In this document: positions 25,960 through 35,835 of the stretch, in pieces
Numbering within the stretch: the stretch's first letter is position 1
Layout of the letters: every line of letters begins with the position of its first letter
Source: CAMDPA01 sp963825625
GTDB lineage: Bacteria; Pseudomonadota; Alphaproteobacteria; Rhizobiales; Hyphomicrobiaceae
Assembly: GCA_963825625.1 (NCBI GenBank)
Contig: CAWGUF010000029.1
Span: forward strand, 186,001 to 250,000
Direction of reading: 5' to 3'
Length of the DNA: 64,000 nucleotides
Translations under genes and position numbers: made by a program
Notes under the pieces: generated by a model
The model's input: only the letters and a program-made list of their open reading frames with translations
Database searches by the model: none
Told to the model about the DNA's origin: nothing

Positions 25960-27555
25960 ATGAGCGAGCACGCAACCGAAGCCCTCGAACTATTGACGAC
26001 CGAAGAGATGGCACGGGCAGACAGCTATGCCGTTGCAGCCGGCGTCCCTAGCCTGACGCTCATGGAGAATGCTGGACGCGCGGTAGCTGACCAGGCCCAG
26101 CGCATGGTTGCCCCTGGGTCGTGCATTGCTGTGCTCTGCGGTCCGGGCAACAACGGCGGCGACGGATTCGTAGCGGCCCGGCTGCTGGCATTACGCGGCT
26201 TCGATGTCCGTCTGGCATGTCTGGCCAATTCCCTCACCCACCTCAAGGGCGACGCCGCCGTGATGGCCGGGCGCTGGACCGGCCCGGTGGAAGCAATGCA
26301 GACCGCCGCGCCGCCTGAGATCATCGCCGGATCAGCGCTTGTCATAGATGCCATGTTCGGAGCCGGCCTGACACGCCCCCTCGAGGGCGCTGCCGCCACG
26401 GCCGTCGCCGCCCTCAACGAGCACGCGAGACGGGTGCTGGCAGTCGACGTCCCCAGCGGTCTGGATGGCACGACAGGTAGCGCTGCCGGCCCAGTCGTTC
26501 GAGCGACGGCAACCATCACGTTCTTCCGTCGCAAACCCGGCCATCTCCTCTACCCGGGACGCACGCTCTGCGGTCCGGTCAGTGTTGCCGACATCGGTAT
26601 CCCGACCGCGGTTCTTCGCCGAATCGACTGCCGCACCGAAGCCAATAATTTATCGTCAGAGACAGCCTCCAGGCTGCTCCGGCTGGACCCGGCGGCCCAC
26701 AAGTACACCAGGGGCCACGCCATCGTCGTGTCCGGACCCGCCGAGAAAACCGGTGCTGCACGCCTCGGTGCCCGTGCAGCCCTGCGCGCCGGCGCAGGCC
26801 TCGTCACCCTGGCAAGTCCGCGCGCCGCCTTCCCCGTCAATGCCGCTCACCTCACAGCAGTGATGATCGAACCGTTCACACTACCGGACGGGCTCGAGAA
26901 CGTGCTGGCCGACCCACGTCGCAACGCCATACTGATCGGCCCCGGTTGTGGCGTCGGCGAGCCCACCCGGCGCATGGTCGAGATTGCATTGCGAGCCAAC
27001 GTACAAGCCGTCCTCGATGCCGACGCTCTGACCTCGTTCGCCGGCAGCACGGCGCACGTGCAGGTGCAGGCTGGTGGCATGGGATTTCTTCCGCGCTCCG
27101 CCACGCCAACCGCCGCCGGAACCGCACAGCTATTCGCTGCCATCGCTGCCAGACGCGGAGGCGCCGATGTCGTCCTCACCCCTCACGAAGGCGAATTCGA
27201 GCGACTGTTCGGCATCCTGCCTGGCTCCAAGCTCGACCGAGCACGCACCGCGGCGCGCCAGTCCGGTGCGATCGTAGTCCTCAAGGGACCCGACACTGTC
27301 GTCGCCGCTCCGGACGGCCGCGCAGTCATCAATGACAACGCTCCGCCCTGGCTTGCCACAGCCGGCTCAGGAGATGTCCTCGCTGGTTTCATAACCGGTC
27401 TGCTCGCACAGGGCATACCTGCTTTGCAGGCAGCCGCCGCAGCGGTCTGGCTGCATGGCGAATGTGCCAGCCTGTTCGGCCCCGGCCTGATCGCGGAGGA
27501 TCTGCCCGAGATCCTTCCCAAAGTGCTCCACCGTTACCTGCCCAAGAGCAGTTGA
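25960..27555 (+). CDS. nnrD: bifunctional NAD(P)HX epimerase / ADP-dependent NAD(P)HX dehydratase
   Basis: A 531-residue fused repair enzyme. The N-terminal YjeF_N half (about 1-220) has the epimerase motif CGPGNNGGDGFVAARLL and the VDVPSGLDGTTG region. The C-terminal half (about 235-525) is the ribokinase-like dehydratase with TRGHAIVVSGP, LTPHEGEFERLFG and GSGDVLAGFITGLL. It restores hydrated NADH and NADPH. It is divergent from glnB, start ATG 25960 behind AAGGTGG, so its promoter overlaps the upstream control region of glnBA. Confidence 0.95.
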   Translation: MSEHATEALELLTTEEMARADSYAVAAGVPSLTLMENAGRAVADQAQRMVAPGSCIAVLCGPGNNGGDGFVAARLLALRGFDVRLACLANSLTHLKGDAAVMAGRWTGPVEAMQTAAPPEIIAGSALVIDAMFGAGLTRPLEGAAATAVAALNEHARRVLAVDVPSGLDGTTGSAAGPVVRATATITFFRRKPGHLLYPGRTLCGPVSVADIGIPTAVLRRIDCRTEANNLSSETASRLLRLDPAAHKYTRGHAIVVSGPAEKTGAARLGARAALRAGAGLVTLASPRAAFPVNAAHLTAVMIEPFTLPDGLENVLADPRRNAILIGPGCGVGEPTRRMVEIALRANVQAVLDADALTSFAGSTAHVQVQAGGMGFLPRSATPTAAGTAQLFAAIAARRGGADVVLTPHEGEFERLFGILPGSKLDRARTAARQSGAIVVLKGPDTVVAAPDGRAVINDNAPPWLATAGSGDVLAGFITGLLAQGIPALQAAAAAVWLHGECASLFGPGLIAEDLPEILPKVLHRYLPKSS

Positions 27556-27718
27556 CCTGTCCCAGGCACCTTGAGCATCGCACTTGTCCGCTTCAATTCC
27601 CACTGTCGCCGCCGTTTTGCCGTCAAATCTCGCGCCTATCTGTTGACGCATCGAGGCCCATCGAACAAACCTGACTGCCACAGGATCAGCCCGCGTTCTC
27701 TCCATCGGGGACCGATGA

Positions 27719-29491
27719 ATGCAGATGCGTCGAACCACCACCATCCTGCTGGCCCTTGCCGCAGCCTTCGCAGCACTCCTCGCTGCTGCGCCTGCAATGG
27801 CACAGGACGGACGGCGGCTGTCACTCGAGGCAGCCAAGAACCATGCCCAGGGCAAACTCGATCAAGCCTTGGCCCAGTTCACCGATGCCTTGCGCGACAC
27901 CTCGCTGCCCAACGACCATCGCGCGACAATTCACAACGATCGCGGCGCTGTATTGGCTCGGCTCAACCAGCCGAAAGCTGCACTTGATGACTTCAATCGC
28001 TCCGTCCAGCTGTATCCCGAAAACCCCGCCGTCTATAACAATCGGGGATCGACGCTGCTGACCATTGGCTTGCCTTTGGAAGCGATCAAAGATTTTGACC
28101 GCGCCATCCTCCTCGCGCCCGGTTATGTCGCTGCCTACAACAACAGGGCCAGCGCCAATCTGCTGCTCAAGCGCTACCCCCAAGCCATTCACGATTTCAC
28201 GCGCGCCATTGAGCTTTCGCCAAACACCCCCGCCGCACTCTCCGGCCGCGGCAAGGTCCACCTGGCGAATGATCGGCCACAGTCCGCGCTTCGGGACTTC
28301 ACGCGCGCCGTCGAGATCGATGCGAGATCCGCAACAGCCTATCTCAATCGCGCCAAGGCAAAAGTTTTAGCCGAGCAATACCCCGATGCCGTGGAGGATC
28401 TTTCCCGCGGCATCGCCTTCAACCCATCCGACCCGGCACTGTATCTGGAGCGCGGCAACGCCTATTTGGCCGCCCAAGACATCGCGGCCGCGATCAAGGA
28501 TTTCTCCAAGGCGCTGGAGCTGGCCCCACGCAACCCAGCCGCCATCCTGGCCCGCGCCTTCGCCCACATCCAACTCGAAGCATTCGCCGAGGCCGAAGCC
28601 GACATTATTCATGTCCTTGAACTAGACCCGCGCTCCGGACCGGCCCACGCCGCACGTGCGCTTTTGTATCTTCGCACCGGCCAGGCCCAACTCGCCCAGC
28701 GCGAGATTGCCCGCGCCCAAACTCTCAGCCCGAAGCACGCCGATGTGCTCTGGACACGAGGTGCAATCGAGGAAGCCGCAGGCAAGCTGCAGGCCGCGAT
28801 CGCCAGCTATCGCGCAGCAGTGAGCGCCCGGCCCGACATGCGCGCGGCAGCGCTGGCGCTCGATCGTCTCGGCGCCAGCCGCTCTGCCGCGCCGGAGGTT
28901 CCCCTCGCCGAATTGGGCGTTGGGTCCTGGCGGCTGGGCAGGCGCGGGGGTCGCTTCATAGCCATGACTGATGATCTGCCGCGCCTCGAAGTTCCAATCG
29001 AGCCAATTGGCGACGGTGCCCCGCGTCTGCTGGCCTGGGAGGTGAAGGAGAAGCCTTTCGAGGACATCGGCCTATTGAGGTTTTCGACCGGCCGCGTACC
29101 GACCCCCGCCGGACCAGCCGACACCGAGCACATCGCGCTCCTCAACATCCGCGAAAATCGCCTTCTCGGCGTTGTTCCTCACCGTAAGGGAGCCAAGACC
29201 GCGAAATGGAGCTGGGGCGACGGCAAGCTCGTGGTTGCCAGCGTCGATGGCCTGACGGACGAATTCGCGCTCGCAGACACCAAGCAAACCAACCGCTCGG
29301 CCGCAACCGCCGCCGCCGCCGCCGCGGCAGCTGCGGCCGCGACCGCGCGCCGGCGGCGCGCGAACGACAATGGCTTCAACCAGCCAGGCTGGATACCCTG
29401 GGACACCGGGCCACCCCCGCGCAGCAGCCGCCGTACCTCCTCCCGCCGGCAGAAACCAAAGACACTGTTCGATCTGATCTTCGGCAACTGA
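27719..29491 (+). CDS. exported tetratricopeptide-repeat protein
   Basis: About 590 residues, with a signal peptide (TILLALAAAFAALLAAAPAMAQDG) followed by roughly ten TPR units between residues 35 and 390 (for example AVYNNRGSTLLTIGLPLEAIKDFDRAI and AVEDLSRGIAFNPSDPALYLERG, quoted in part as LYLERGNAYL). The C-terminal third is a beta-rich domain I do not recognise (GSWRLGRRGGRFIAMTDDLP). It ends with a polyalanine-polyarginine linker from about residue 530 and an Arg/Ser-rich tail. Two ATGs six bases apart (27719, 27725) could start it. A periplasmic scaffold is likely; partners unknown. Confidence 0.85.
   Translation: MQMRRTTTILLALAAAFAALLAAAPAMAQDGRRLSLEAAKNHAQGKLDQALAQFTDALRDTSLPNDHRATIHNDRGAVLARLNQPKAALDDFNRSVQLYPENPAVYNNRGSTLLTIGLPLEAIKDFDRAILLAPGYVAAYNNRASANLLLKRYPQAIHDFTRAIELSPNTPAALSGRGKVHLANDRPQSALRDFTRAVEIDARSATAYLNRAKAKVLAEQYPDAVEDLSRGIAFNPSDPALYLERGNAYLAAQDIAAAIKDFSKALELAPRNPAAILARAFAHIQLEAFAEAEADIIHVLELDPRSGPAHAARALLYLRTGQAQLAQREIARAQTLSPKHADVLWTRGAIEEAAGKLQAAIASYRAAVSARPDMRAAALALDRLGASRSAAPEVPLAELGVGSWRLGRRGGRFIAMTDDLPRLEVPIEPIGDGAPRLLAWEVKEKPFEDIGLLRFSTGRVPTPAGPADTEHIALLNIRENRLLGVVPHRKGAKTAKWSWGDGKLVVASVDGLTDEFALADTKQTNRSAATAAAAAAAAAAATARRRRANDNGFNQPGWIPWDTGPPPRSSRRTSSRRQKPKTLFDLIFGN
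29307..29341 (+). repeat. GCC-rich triplet run encoding polyalanine
   Basis: A GCC/GCG/GCA run inside the TPR gene codes for about eleven alanines followed by Thr-Ala and four arginines. It is short enough to be stable but could vary between strains. Confidence 0.7.
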
Positions 29492-29631
29492 CACCCGATA
29501 CAGCAGGCAACGCTGCGCCGAAGTCTGGCCTGTCAGCGGTGCATCGCCGCAACCAGTGAACTATTAGCAGCCAGTACACGTTTCATTCCCCAAGACCTTC
29601 CAGTCAACACGGCTTGGGACCCTGCAGGATA

Positions 29632-31077
29632 ATGTCGAATACGCCGATCATTGTCTGGTACAGGCAGGACCTGCGAACCGCGGACCAGCCTGCACTCGCG
29701 GCCGCCGCGGCGTCCGGCCGACCGGTCCAACCCGTCTACATCCTTGACGACACCACCCCAGGGCGTTGGCGCATGGGCGGCGCGAGCCGATGGTGGCTGC
29801 ACGACAGCCTGCTGCGCCTGTCGACCGACCTGAGCCGACTGGGCGCGCCACTCGTGTTCCGGCGCGGGGCATATTCCCAGCAGTTGCTCGCACTCGCAGA
29901 CGAGCTGCAGACGAGTACGATCATGTGCTCGCGGTCATACGAGCCATGGGCTCGCAAACTCGAACGAACGATTCACGACGAGCTCGTTGCGCGTGGTGGT
30001 GGCCTGCAACGCTTCGCCGGACCAGTCCTGTTCGAACCCGACCGCGTGCAGACGTCAACCGGCGGGCCGTATCGCGTCTTTTCGCCATACTGGCGCGCAG
30101 TCAGCCGCATCGACGTCCGCAAACCGACGCCCGCTCCCACATCACTCAGCAGCCTGACCGAACCACCTCCCAGCGAAAATCTGCACGAATGGCATTTGCA
30201 GCCGCGCCAGCCCGACTGGGCCGCAGGGCTCCGCGCCTCCTGGCAACCCGGCGAAGAGGGTGCCAACGCCCTGTTGGACACCTTCCTGTCAGGTCCCATT
30301 ACCGCCTACCACCAGCGCCGAGACACTCCTGCAAACTCCAAAGGCACCTCCCGGCTCTCTGCGCATCTGCATTTCGGCGAGATCAGCCCGGCCACCCTCT
30401 GGCACGCGGCGCTGGCGGCACTCCCGGGTGATGGTGAGGAAGTCCGTGGCCGTGATACGTTCCTCAAGGAGATCGGTTGGCGGGAATTCTCGTATCATCT
30501 GCTCTTTCACCAGCCGGACCTCCCAACCAAACCGTTCCGCGCGGAGTTCACTGCCTTCCCCTGGCGCGATGACCGCCTTGCCTACAAAGCCTGGACGGCG
30601 GGCCAAACCGGCTACCCTATCGTAGACGCCGGCATGCGCGAGTTATGGGCGACCGGCACGATGCATAACCGCGTGCGGATGATCGCAGCCTCATTCCTGG
30701 TCAAGCATCTGTTGATCCCTTGGCAGCGAGGCCAGGAATGGTTCTGGGATTGCCTGGTTGATGCCGATCTCGCCAGCAATTCAGCAAGCTGGCAGTGGGT
30801 AGCTGGGTGCGGTGCAGATGCCGCTCCCTATTTCCGCATCTTCAATCCAATTGTCCAAGGCCAGCGATACGACACCGACGGCAACTACGTGCGGCGCTGG
30901 GTTCCTGAATTGTCAGCCATGAGCAACAAATTCATCCACGCGCCTTGGCTGGCCCCGCCCACAGAGCTGGAGCACGCCGACATCAAGCTCGGACATACCT
31001 ATCCGTTGCCCATCGTCGACCATGCCGACTCGAGGACGCGTGCGCTTGCTGCCTACGAGCAGATCCGAAGAAGCTGA
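29632..31077 (+). CDS. phrB: deoxyribodipyrimidine photolyase (CPD class I)
   Basis: A 481-residue flavoprotein that uses blue light to split cyclobutane pyrimidine dimers. N-terminal antenna domain opens PIIVWYRQDLRTADQPAL; the FAD domain has TSRLSAHLHFGEISPATLW, GWREFSYHLLFH, the PIVDAGMRELWATGTMHNRVRMIAASFLVKHLL core (quoted in part as MRELWATGTMHNRVRM) and the C-terminal GCGADAAPYFRIFNP. ATG 29632 starts the conserved sequence; a TTG at 29614 is also in frame. Length is normal. Confidence 0.96.
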   Translation: MSNTPIIVWYRQDLRTADQPALAAAAASGRPVQPVYILDDTTPGRWRMGGASRWWLHDSLLRLSTDLSRLGAPLVFRRGAYSQQLLALADELQTSTIMCSRSYEPWARKLERTIHDELVARGGGLQRFAGPVLFEPDRVQTSTGGPYRVFSPYWRAVSRIDVRKPTPAPTSLSSLTEPPPSENLHEWHLQPRQPDWAAGLRASWQPGEEGANALLDTFLSGPITAYHQRRDTPANSKGTSRLSAHLHFGEISPATLWHAALAALPGDGEEVRGRDTFLKEIGWREFSYHLLFHQPDLPTKPFRAEFTAFPWRDDRLAYKAWTAGQTGYPIVDAGMRELWATGTMHNRVRMIAASFLVKHLLIPWQRGQEWFWDCLVDADLASNSASWQWVAGCGADAAPYFRIFNPIVQGQRYDTDGNYVRRWVPELSAMSNKFIHAPWLAPPTELEHADIKLGHTYPLPIVDHADSRTRALAAYEQIRRS

Positions 31078-31143
31078 GCGGCCGGCCGAGACGATCATTC
31101 AGCAGGCGGCTTCAAACGCACACCAACACCCGCCGCACCCTTG

Positions 31144-31437
31144 TCAGCTGTTGCGCTTCGCGCAAGCGACACCAAGCGCCAAGTCACCCAACCGCATGAT
31201 CGTTGAGCAGACAATCACTGATCCATGTCGTGATTTTGCAGCATCTTCTGACCCCGCCTGCACTTCAGATACGATGCCGACTTGCGGTCCGTGACTGAAC
31301 ACCAGCAAATATTGCGAACCACTCGCTGCGTGTGCGTGAGCGGTTCGAACGGTATCGAGCGAAAGTTGCCCGATCGATCCGACAACTGCCAACGCCAACC
31401 CCGCCAACGCTGTTCTGGTGAGGTTCATTTGGCGCAT
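31144..31437 (-). CDS. small secreted protein (97 aa)
   Basis: Starts MRQMNLTRTALAGLALAVVG behind AAGGGG, a clear signal peptide whose cleavage probably falls after TAHAHAAS. The mature part of about 65 residues (SQYLLVFSHGPQVGIVSEVQAG, quoted in part as YLLVFSHGPQVGIVSE; then STIMRLGDLALGVACAKRNS) has two cysteines and no recognised domain. It converges with the photolyase gene. I know no family for it. Confidence 0.6.
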   Translation of the reverse strand: MRQMNLTRTALAGLALAVVGSIGQLSLDTVRTAHAHAASGSQYLLVFSHGPQVGIVSEVQAGSEDAAKSRHGSVIVCSTIMRLGDLALGVACAKRNS

Positions 31438-31559
31438 AGCGATCCCCTTCGCTCGATGCAGAATCACTATACTTCATACTGATTCGCGAGCGAACTGTGG
31501 GGATAATTCGACCGCATGCCTTGATTTTTTCTCAAAGCTGCAGATTCCGCACCGCTTCA

Positions 31560-33125
31560 TCAATCCTTTTTCTGCTGTCCCTCCTCACGATAGACGTAGG
31601 CGGAATCATCGGCCTCATAGGCTCGCACGAGCGGAACCTGACCCGGCAGTCCCAGCTCCGACCATCTGCCTTGCACCTTGTCGTAGATCCCTTGTCGCAG
31701 CGTCGTGCGAGCTGCGAACGTCGGAAGGTAGCGGTGATCCATGCACGCATTGATCAGCACCCTGGAGCCGTACGGTCGCGCTTCCGGCGGGTTCTTCGAG
31801 GGATCGAGCGGCGTCGACCAGCTGTTGCGCTGAATGTCGATGTCATCGATCGGGGAGCACCGCGTCGACATCGCCCAGATCACCTGATCCGTATCGGTCG
31901 GGTCCACGTCGTGATCGACCGCAACCACGAACTTGGTGAAGTAGGCCGCACCAGGAACATTGGCAGCCAGCGCGAGCGCCTGGGAAATGTGCCCGGCGTA
32001 TTTCTGTTCCAGCGAGACGACCACCATGCCGAACCCGCCCGCGGCCGCGGGATGCGAATAGACACCATGTATGCCCGGCACACCCAGCTTGTCGAAATCG
32101 TCCCAGATTTTCGCGGATCGGATGATGGAGAAGAACCCGCTCTGCTCGCAGGAGGGATAGTCCGCCATCAGCGCATTCGTCAGCACCGGATTGGTCCGGT
32201 AGTGCAGCGCCTTCACCTCAACCAGCGGGCACTTGTCCTCCGGCTTGCCGTAGTAGCCAGTGAACTCTCCGAACGGCCCCTCCGGCATCATCGCGTTGGG
32301 ATTGATCACGCCCTCGATGACGATTTCCGCACTCGCCGGGATCAGGAGATCCGTCATCATCCCTTTAACGACCGGAATCGGCTCTCCCTTGATGCCGCCG
32401 GCGTATTCGAATTCCGAAACATTTTTGGGGAACGACTGCGAGCCCACCAGCATGAACAGGGGATCGATGCCCCAGCACGCTGCCACCTCCAACGGCTTGC
32501 CCTCCGCCCACGCCTTGGCAATCTGCAGCCGGGCGTCCTTGCCCGGCGACAGGTAAAGCCCAACCTTATCCTTGCCCTGCACCATCATGCGATAGGTGCC
32601 GACGTTGAGATAGCCGGTCTCCGGATCGCGCGTGATGACGCAATCGGCGGTGCCGGCATAGCGACCGCCATCGCGTGGCCAATGCCGCGGTATCGGCAGC
32701 AACGTCAGATCGATGTCATCGCCCGTCAGCGTGTTGTCGAAGAACTGCGCTTCCTTCCGCGTCACCTCACGCGGCGGGGTCCGCGCCTTCAACTTGTTCT
32801 TGGTCCGCCGGATAAGCTCCACCGTCGGCGTATCCGGATGCTCCTCCAGCGTCACCGCAATCCGCCGGACCGATGGCCCCAGCACATTCCACAGATGCCG
32901 CATGCCGATGCCGCCGGTCTCGAAGCCTGCCGTCTTGTTGAACAGCACTGCAGGTGACGGCTTCTGTTTGGCGACGAGATAGGAAATCGCACTCATTTCC
33001 TCGTCCCGCTCGACCGGCTGATCGACCTCGACCAGTTCACCAATGCTCTCGATGCGCTCCAGCCATTCGCGCAGATCCTGAATCGGGCGGTTGCGTTGTG
33101 GAGGGACGGTGTCGGTCATTGCCAT
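31560..33125 (-). CDS. UbiD family decarboxylase
   Basis: A 521-residue prenyl-FMN-dependent decarboxylase starting MAMTDTVPPQ after GGAG. Family marks are RDLREWLERIESIGELVEV at the N-terminus, ADCVITRDPETGYLNVGTYR, the metal/prFMN region EIVIEGVINPNAM-EGPFGEFTGYYG with its conserved glutamates, and STRCSPIDDIDIQRNSWSTPLDP late. UbiD enzymes act on 3-polyprenyl-4-hydroxybenzoate or other aromatic acids. No UbiX partner lies in the window, and ubiquinone-type UbiD is not distinguishable here from aromatic-catabolic paralogues. Confidence 0.92.
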   Translation of the reverse strand: MAMTDTVPPQRNRPIQDLREWLERIESIGELVEVDQPVERDEEMSAISYLVAKQKPSPAVLFNKTAGFETGGIGMRHLWNVLGPSVRRIAVTLEEHPDTPTVELIRRTKNKLKARTPPREVTRKEAQFFDNTLTGDDIDLTLLPIPRHWPRDGGRYAGTADCVITRDPETGYLNVGTYRMMVQGKDKVGLYLSPGKDARLQIAKAWAEGKPLEVAACWGIDPLFMLVGSQSFPKNVSEFEYAGGIKGEPIPVVKGMMTDLLIPASAEIVIEGVINPNAMMPEGPFGEFTGYYGKPEDKCPLVEVKALHYRTNPVLTNALMADYPSCEQSGFFSIIRSAKIWDDFDKLGVPGIHGVYSHPAAAGGFGMVVVSLEQKYAGHISQALALAANVPGAAYFTKFVVAVDHDVDPTDTDQVIWAMSTRCSPIDDIDIQRNSWSTPLDPSKNPPEARPYGSRVLINACMDHRYLPTFAARTTLRQGIYDKVQGRWSELGLPGQVPLVRAYEADDSAYVYREEGQQKKD

Positions 33126-33390
33126 GGCACTCCGGCAGAGGATTGATCCGCCGGTCATGACTGACGCAATCGCATCGTGCCGGCATCCGACAGTGGCATG
33201 CGCATGGCCTGCGGGACAACGGCAGCGCCGCCCTTGGGCAATCTTTTTGTGCGGTGGTGCATTCCATAACCGAGGCCCCGTCTCGCCCTCGAAACACCTG
33301 TCCGTCTATTTTTGTTCCCGTTTTATTCTTGACTCATCGAGTTGCATGGCACAGTCTCTCCCCACGCGATCAAATTGACGGAGCGACGAC

Positions 33391-33876
33391 ATGACTGCGG
33401 GGCTTTCCTGGGAAAGTGTCACTTGGAGGCGGGGCGAGGACCACTATCGGTTCGACATCGAGCGTGGCGGCATGTTCGGCACCCTCAGTGCGCCCGGCGG
33501 CCGCACCATCACGTTGCCGATGATCGTCTGGGAGGGCTTGCTCGATGTGCTGGCCGGAAATCGCAAGACCAAGGCAAAGAGCACCAGCCAGTTTCCTGCC
33601 CGGACCGGCGCCCGCTGGTACGATGGCGAGACCGCGGAGTTGGCTGACGGTTATCGTACGGGCCGAACCATTCCGCAACTTGCGCGCGCTCACAATCGCA
33701 GCGAATACGCGATCGAAAGCCAACTCGACAAGCTCGGCTTGATCTCCACCGCAGCAATTCATGGGCCAACAAGTCAAGGGCCTGCAAGCTATCCCCAGCC
33801 GGACAATGGCACCGGCAGCGATATCGGCAAAGATCGATCACCACCGGCAACCAACACAAACGATAACCCGTTCTGA
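33391..33876 (+). CDS. hypothetical protein with a helix-turn-helix-like region
   Basis: 161 residues starting MTAGLSWESVTWRRGEDHYRF. A beta-rich first half (GGMFGTLSAPGGRTITLPMIVW) is followed at about residues 74-116 by ARWYDGETAELADGYRTGRTIPQLARAHNRSEYAIESQLDKLGLI (shown in part: GRTIPQLARAHNRSEYAIES), which reads like a small sigma-like or Myb-like helix-turn-helix. The C-terminus is polar and disordered. A similar 'eL...y..G.si..lA...gRse.aI.srL.klGl' pattern occurs in other alphaproteobacterial proteins. A DNA-binding role is an inference. Confidence 0.6.
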   Translation: MTAGLSWESVTWRRGEDHYRFDIERGGMFGTLSAPGGRTITLPMIVWEGLLDVLAGNRKTKAKSTSQFPARTGARWYDGETAELADGYRTGRTIPQLARAHNRSEYAIESQLDKLGLISTAAIHGPTSQGPASYPQPDNGTGSDIGKDRSPPATNTNDNPF

Positions 33877-33984
33877 TCCGGCCAGCACCGGTCCCACACA
33901 ACGCCTGCCTCGCAATCCACGCGCACGTGATTTATTATATGTGATTGTGAAGCTCGCGTTCACTGGATCAACTGCGGTGCGCAA

Positions 33985-34662
33985 ATGGCTACTCGCGACA
34001 AGCCACTGTTCGAAATCACGCCACAGATGCTGCTGCGGGCCTACGCCTGCGGGATATTCCCGATGGCCGAAAGCGCCGACGATCCGCAACTGTATTGGAT
34101 CGAGCCTCAGGCGCGCGGCGTTCTGCCGCTCGACAGCGTAATCGTGCCGAAGCGGCTGGCGCGAACCATTCGCCAGCAGCCCTTCGAGGTCGCTTTCGAT
34201 CGCGACTTCGAAGGCATCATCGAAGGCTGTGCAGCATTCAGGCCGGAACGCCCCTCGACCTGGATCAACGACCAGATCCGATCCCTCTACCGCGATCTGT
34301 TCCGCCAGGGGCACTGCCATACGGTCGAGGTCCGCTATCAAGGCCAATTGGTCGGCGGTCTCTATGGCGTTGCGCTGGGCGGCGCTTTCTTCGGCGAAAG
34401 TATGTTTTCGACGATGCGGGACGCGTCCAAGATTGCCTTGGTCTATCTGTGCGCCCGCCTGATCCACGGCGGCTTCAGCATGCTCGACACCCAGTTCGTG
34501 ACCGAGCATCTGCGTCAGTTCGGGACGATCGAGGTCGAGAAGGACATTTTCCAGGACATGCTCGATCAAGCCATCGAGCTCAGCGCCGACTTCGGCCGCC
34601 TGCCGCACGATGCCAATCCACAAACTGTTCTCGAGATCATTGCCGGCGCCAGTCGTGTCTGA
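33985..34662 (+). CDS. aat: leucyl/phenylalanyl-tRNA--protein transferase
   Basis: A 225-residue Aat enzyme of the N-end rule pathway: it moves Leu or Phe from tRNA onto N-terminal Arg/Lys so that ClpS/ClpAP degrades the protein. Family sequence is clear: YACGIFPMAESADDPQLYWI, PRARGVLPLDS-like QARGVLPLDSVIVPKRLAR, TWINDQIRSLYRDL, GGLYGVALGGAFFGESMFS and GGFSMLDTQFVTEHL. The neighbouring DUF2155 and NDUFA12 genes complete a common alphaproteobacterial arrangement, although accB-accC is not seen upstream here. Confidence 0.97.
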   Translation: MATRDKPLFEITPQMLLRAYACGIFPMAESADDPQLYWIEPQARGVLPLDSVIVPKRLARTIRQQPFEVAFDRDFEGIIEGCAAFRPERPSTWINDQIRSLYRDLFRQGHCHTVEVRYQGQLVGGLYGVALGGAFFGESMFSTMRDASKIALVYLCARLIHGGFSMLDTQFVTEHLRQFGTIEVEKDIFQDMLDQAIELSADFGRLPHDANPQTVLEIIAGASRV

Positions 34663-34702
34663 GTGATCCGACGGCACACGAGACCACGTCGTTTCGCTGC
34701 CC

Positions 34703-35215
34703 TCAGCGGCGCACGCGTCTACGCGACCTCTCCACACCGCGCTCGGGGCTGCGCTCCCCCGCCGCGCCCTTGCCCGCCTTCGTCGCACGGCCTGCAACCG
34801 CCTCGGAGGAACCCTCGCAGCCAATCAGCCACACATCGAACACCGGGTGCTCGACGGCATGCAGCCCTGGGCTCTCGGCGAACATCCAGCCGGTGAACAG
34901 TCGCTTTTGCTGTCCATTGAGCAGCATCTCATCCACTTCAACAAACGTCGTTGTCTTCGGCTGCTCGTCTGGCGGCCGCGAGTGGCAGACGCGCGGCGTG
35001 ATTTTCAGGGAACCGAACTCGTCGGTGGAATTGAGCGGCACCTTGCGCTGGGAGATTCGGGCCGTCACTTTGTCGAGAGCCGCGAATACGGCAATTCTAT
35101 TGTCGAGGCGCTGGGCATGCGCGCCCTCTGCACCAGCGACCGAAAACACAGCCGCCGCGCCGGCCCACATCGCTGCGCCAAGCTTAAGCCGCCGTCCGTA
35201 TCGAAGGCCCGCCAT
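34703..35215 (-). CDS. DUF2155 exported protein
   Basis: A 170-residue protein with a signal peptide (LGAAMWAGAAAVFSVAGAEGAHA) and the DUF2155 core: RIAVFAALDKVTARISQRKVPL, FGSLKITPRVCHSRPPDEQP, TTFVEVDEML and FTGWMFAESPGLHAVEHPVFDVWLIGC (in part FTGWMFAESPGLHAVEHPVF). ATG 35215 has AAGGGA upstream; the adjacent TTG is less likely. The C-terminal tail is Arg/Gly-rich. The family is nearly always beside aat and NDUFA12. Its role is not known. Confidence 0.9.
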   Translation of the reverse strand: MAGLRYGRRLKLGAAMWAGAAAVFSVAGAEGAHAQRLDNRIAVFAALDKVTARISQRKVPLNSTDEFGSLKITPRVCHSRPPDEQPKTTTFVEVDEMLLNGQQKRLFTGWMFAESPGLHAVEHPVFDVWLIGCEGSSEAVAGRATKAGKGAAGERSPERGVERSRRRVRR

Positions 35216-35436
35216 CAATCCCTTCCAGCAATCAGTCCGTTATCCGATGCGTGTCCACGAACCGACCGATGTCCGATTCTGACTAATGCTCTACGCGATT
35301 CCGCGGCGCTGAAGTAGCAACGCGGCTCCGGTTTCTCAGCCCCTTGCAGCCCGACGTCACAGTCTTCTCAACAATGCGACTGCACGATGGCGCCCGCTCT
35401 ACAGCTGCTCGGACCGACTGCATGGCAATGCCACCA

Positions 35437-35835
35437 TCAATCCGGGCGCCACGCTGAGTAATCTCCGGTTGCCTTCGGTCGCTCAGCCTGCCCAAGAATA
35501 CTTCCTGGCGGTCGATAGGCCTCGGCCGTGCCGGTCATGTTCATGCGATGACCCAGCTGCCAGGGCCGCGGCGGCTGATCGCTTTCATGCGGTGGCTGAT
35601 CCACTGTGTAGTGCAACCATCCGTGCCATTCCGCCGGCACCTGCGACGGCTCGGCCATGCGCTCATAGACCACCCAGCGCCGCGGCACGCCGAGCGGGCC
35701 CACACCCCGCTTCTGCACATAATATCGATTGCCAGAGCCATCCTTCCCCACGAACCGACCGTGACGCCAGATCGTCCACCGCGTGCCCCACGTGTTTCCG
35801 CCCCACCAGGCGAAAATTTCCGACAGGATGCTCAT
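35437..35835 (-). CDS. NDUFA12-family complex I accessory subunit
   Basis: A 132-residue protein starting MSILSEIFAWWGGNTWGTRW. It has the NDUFA12/B17.2 pattern: GKDGSGNRYYVQK, RRWVVYERMAEPSQVPAEWHGWLHY and PRPWQLGHRMNMTGT. In alphaproteobacteria and mitochondria this is a supernumerary subunit bound to the peripheral arm of NADH:ubiquinone oxidoreductase. The main nuo operon is elsewhere. The longer frame to 35946 lacks a ribosome site, whereas ATG 35835 begins the conserved domain. Confidence 0.92.
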   Translation of the reverse strand: MSILSEIFAWWGGNTWGTRWTIWRHGRFVGKDGSGNRYYVQKRGVGPLGVPRRWVVYERMAEPSQVPAEWHGWLHYTVDQPPHESDQPPRPWQLGHRMNMTGTAEAYRPPGSILGQAERPKATGDYSAWRPD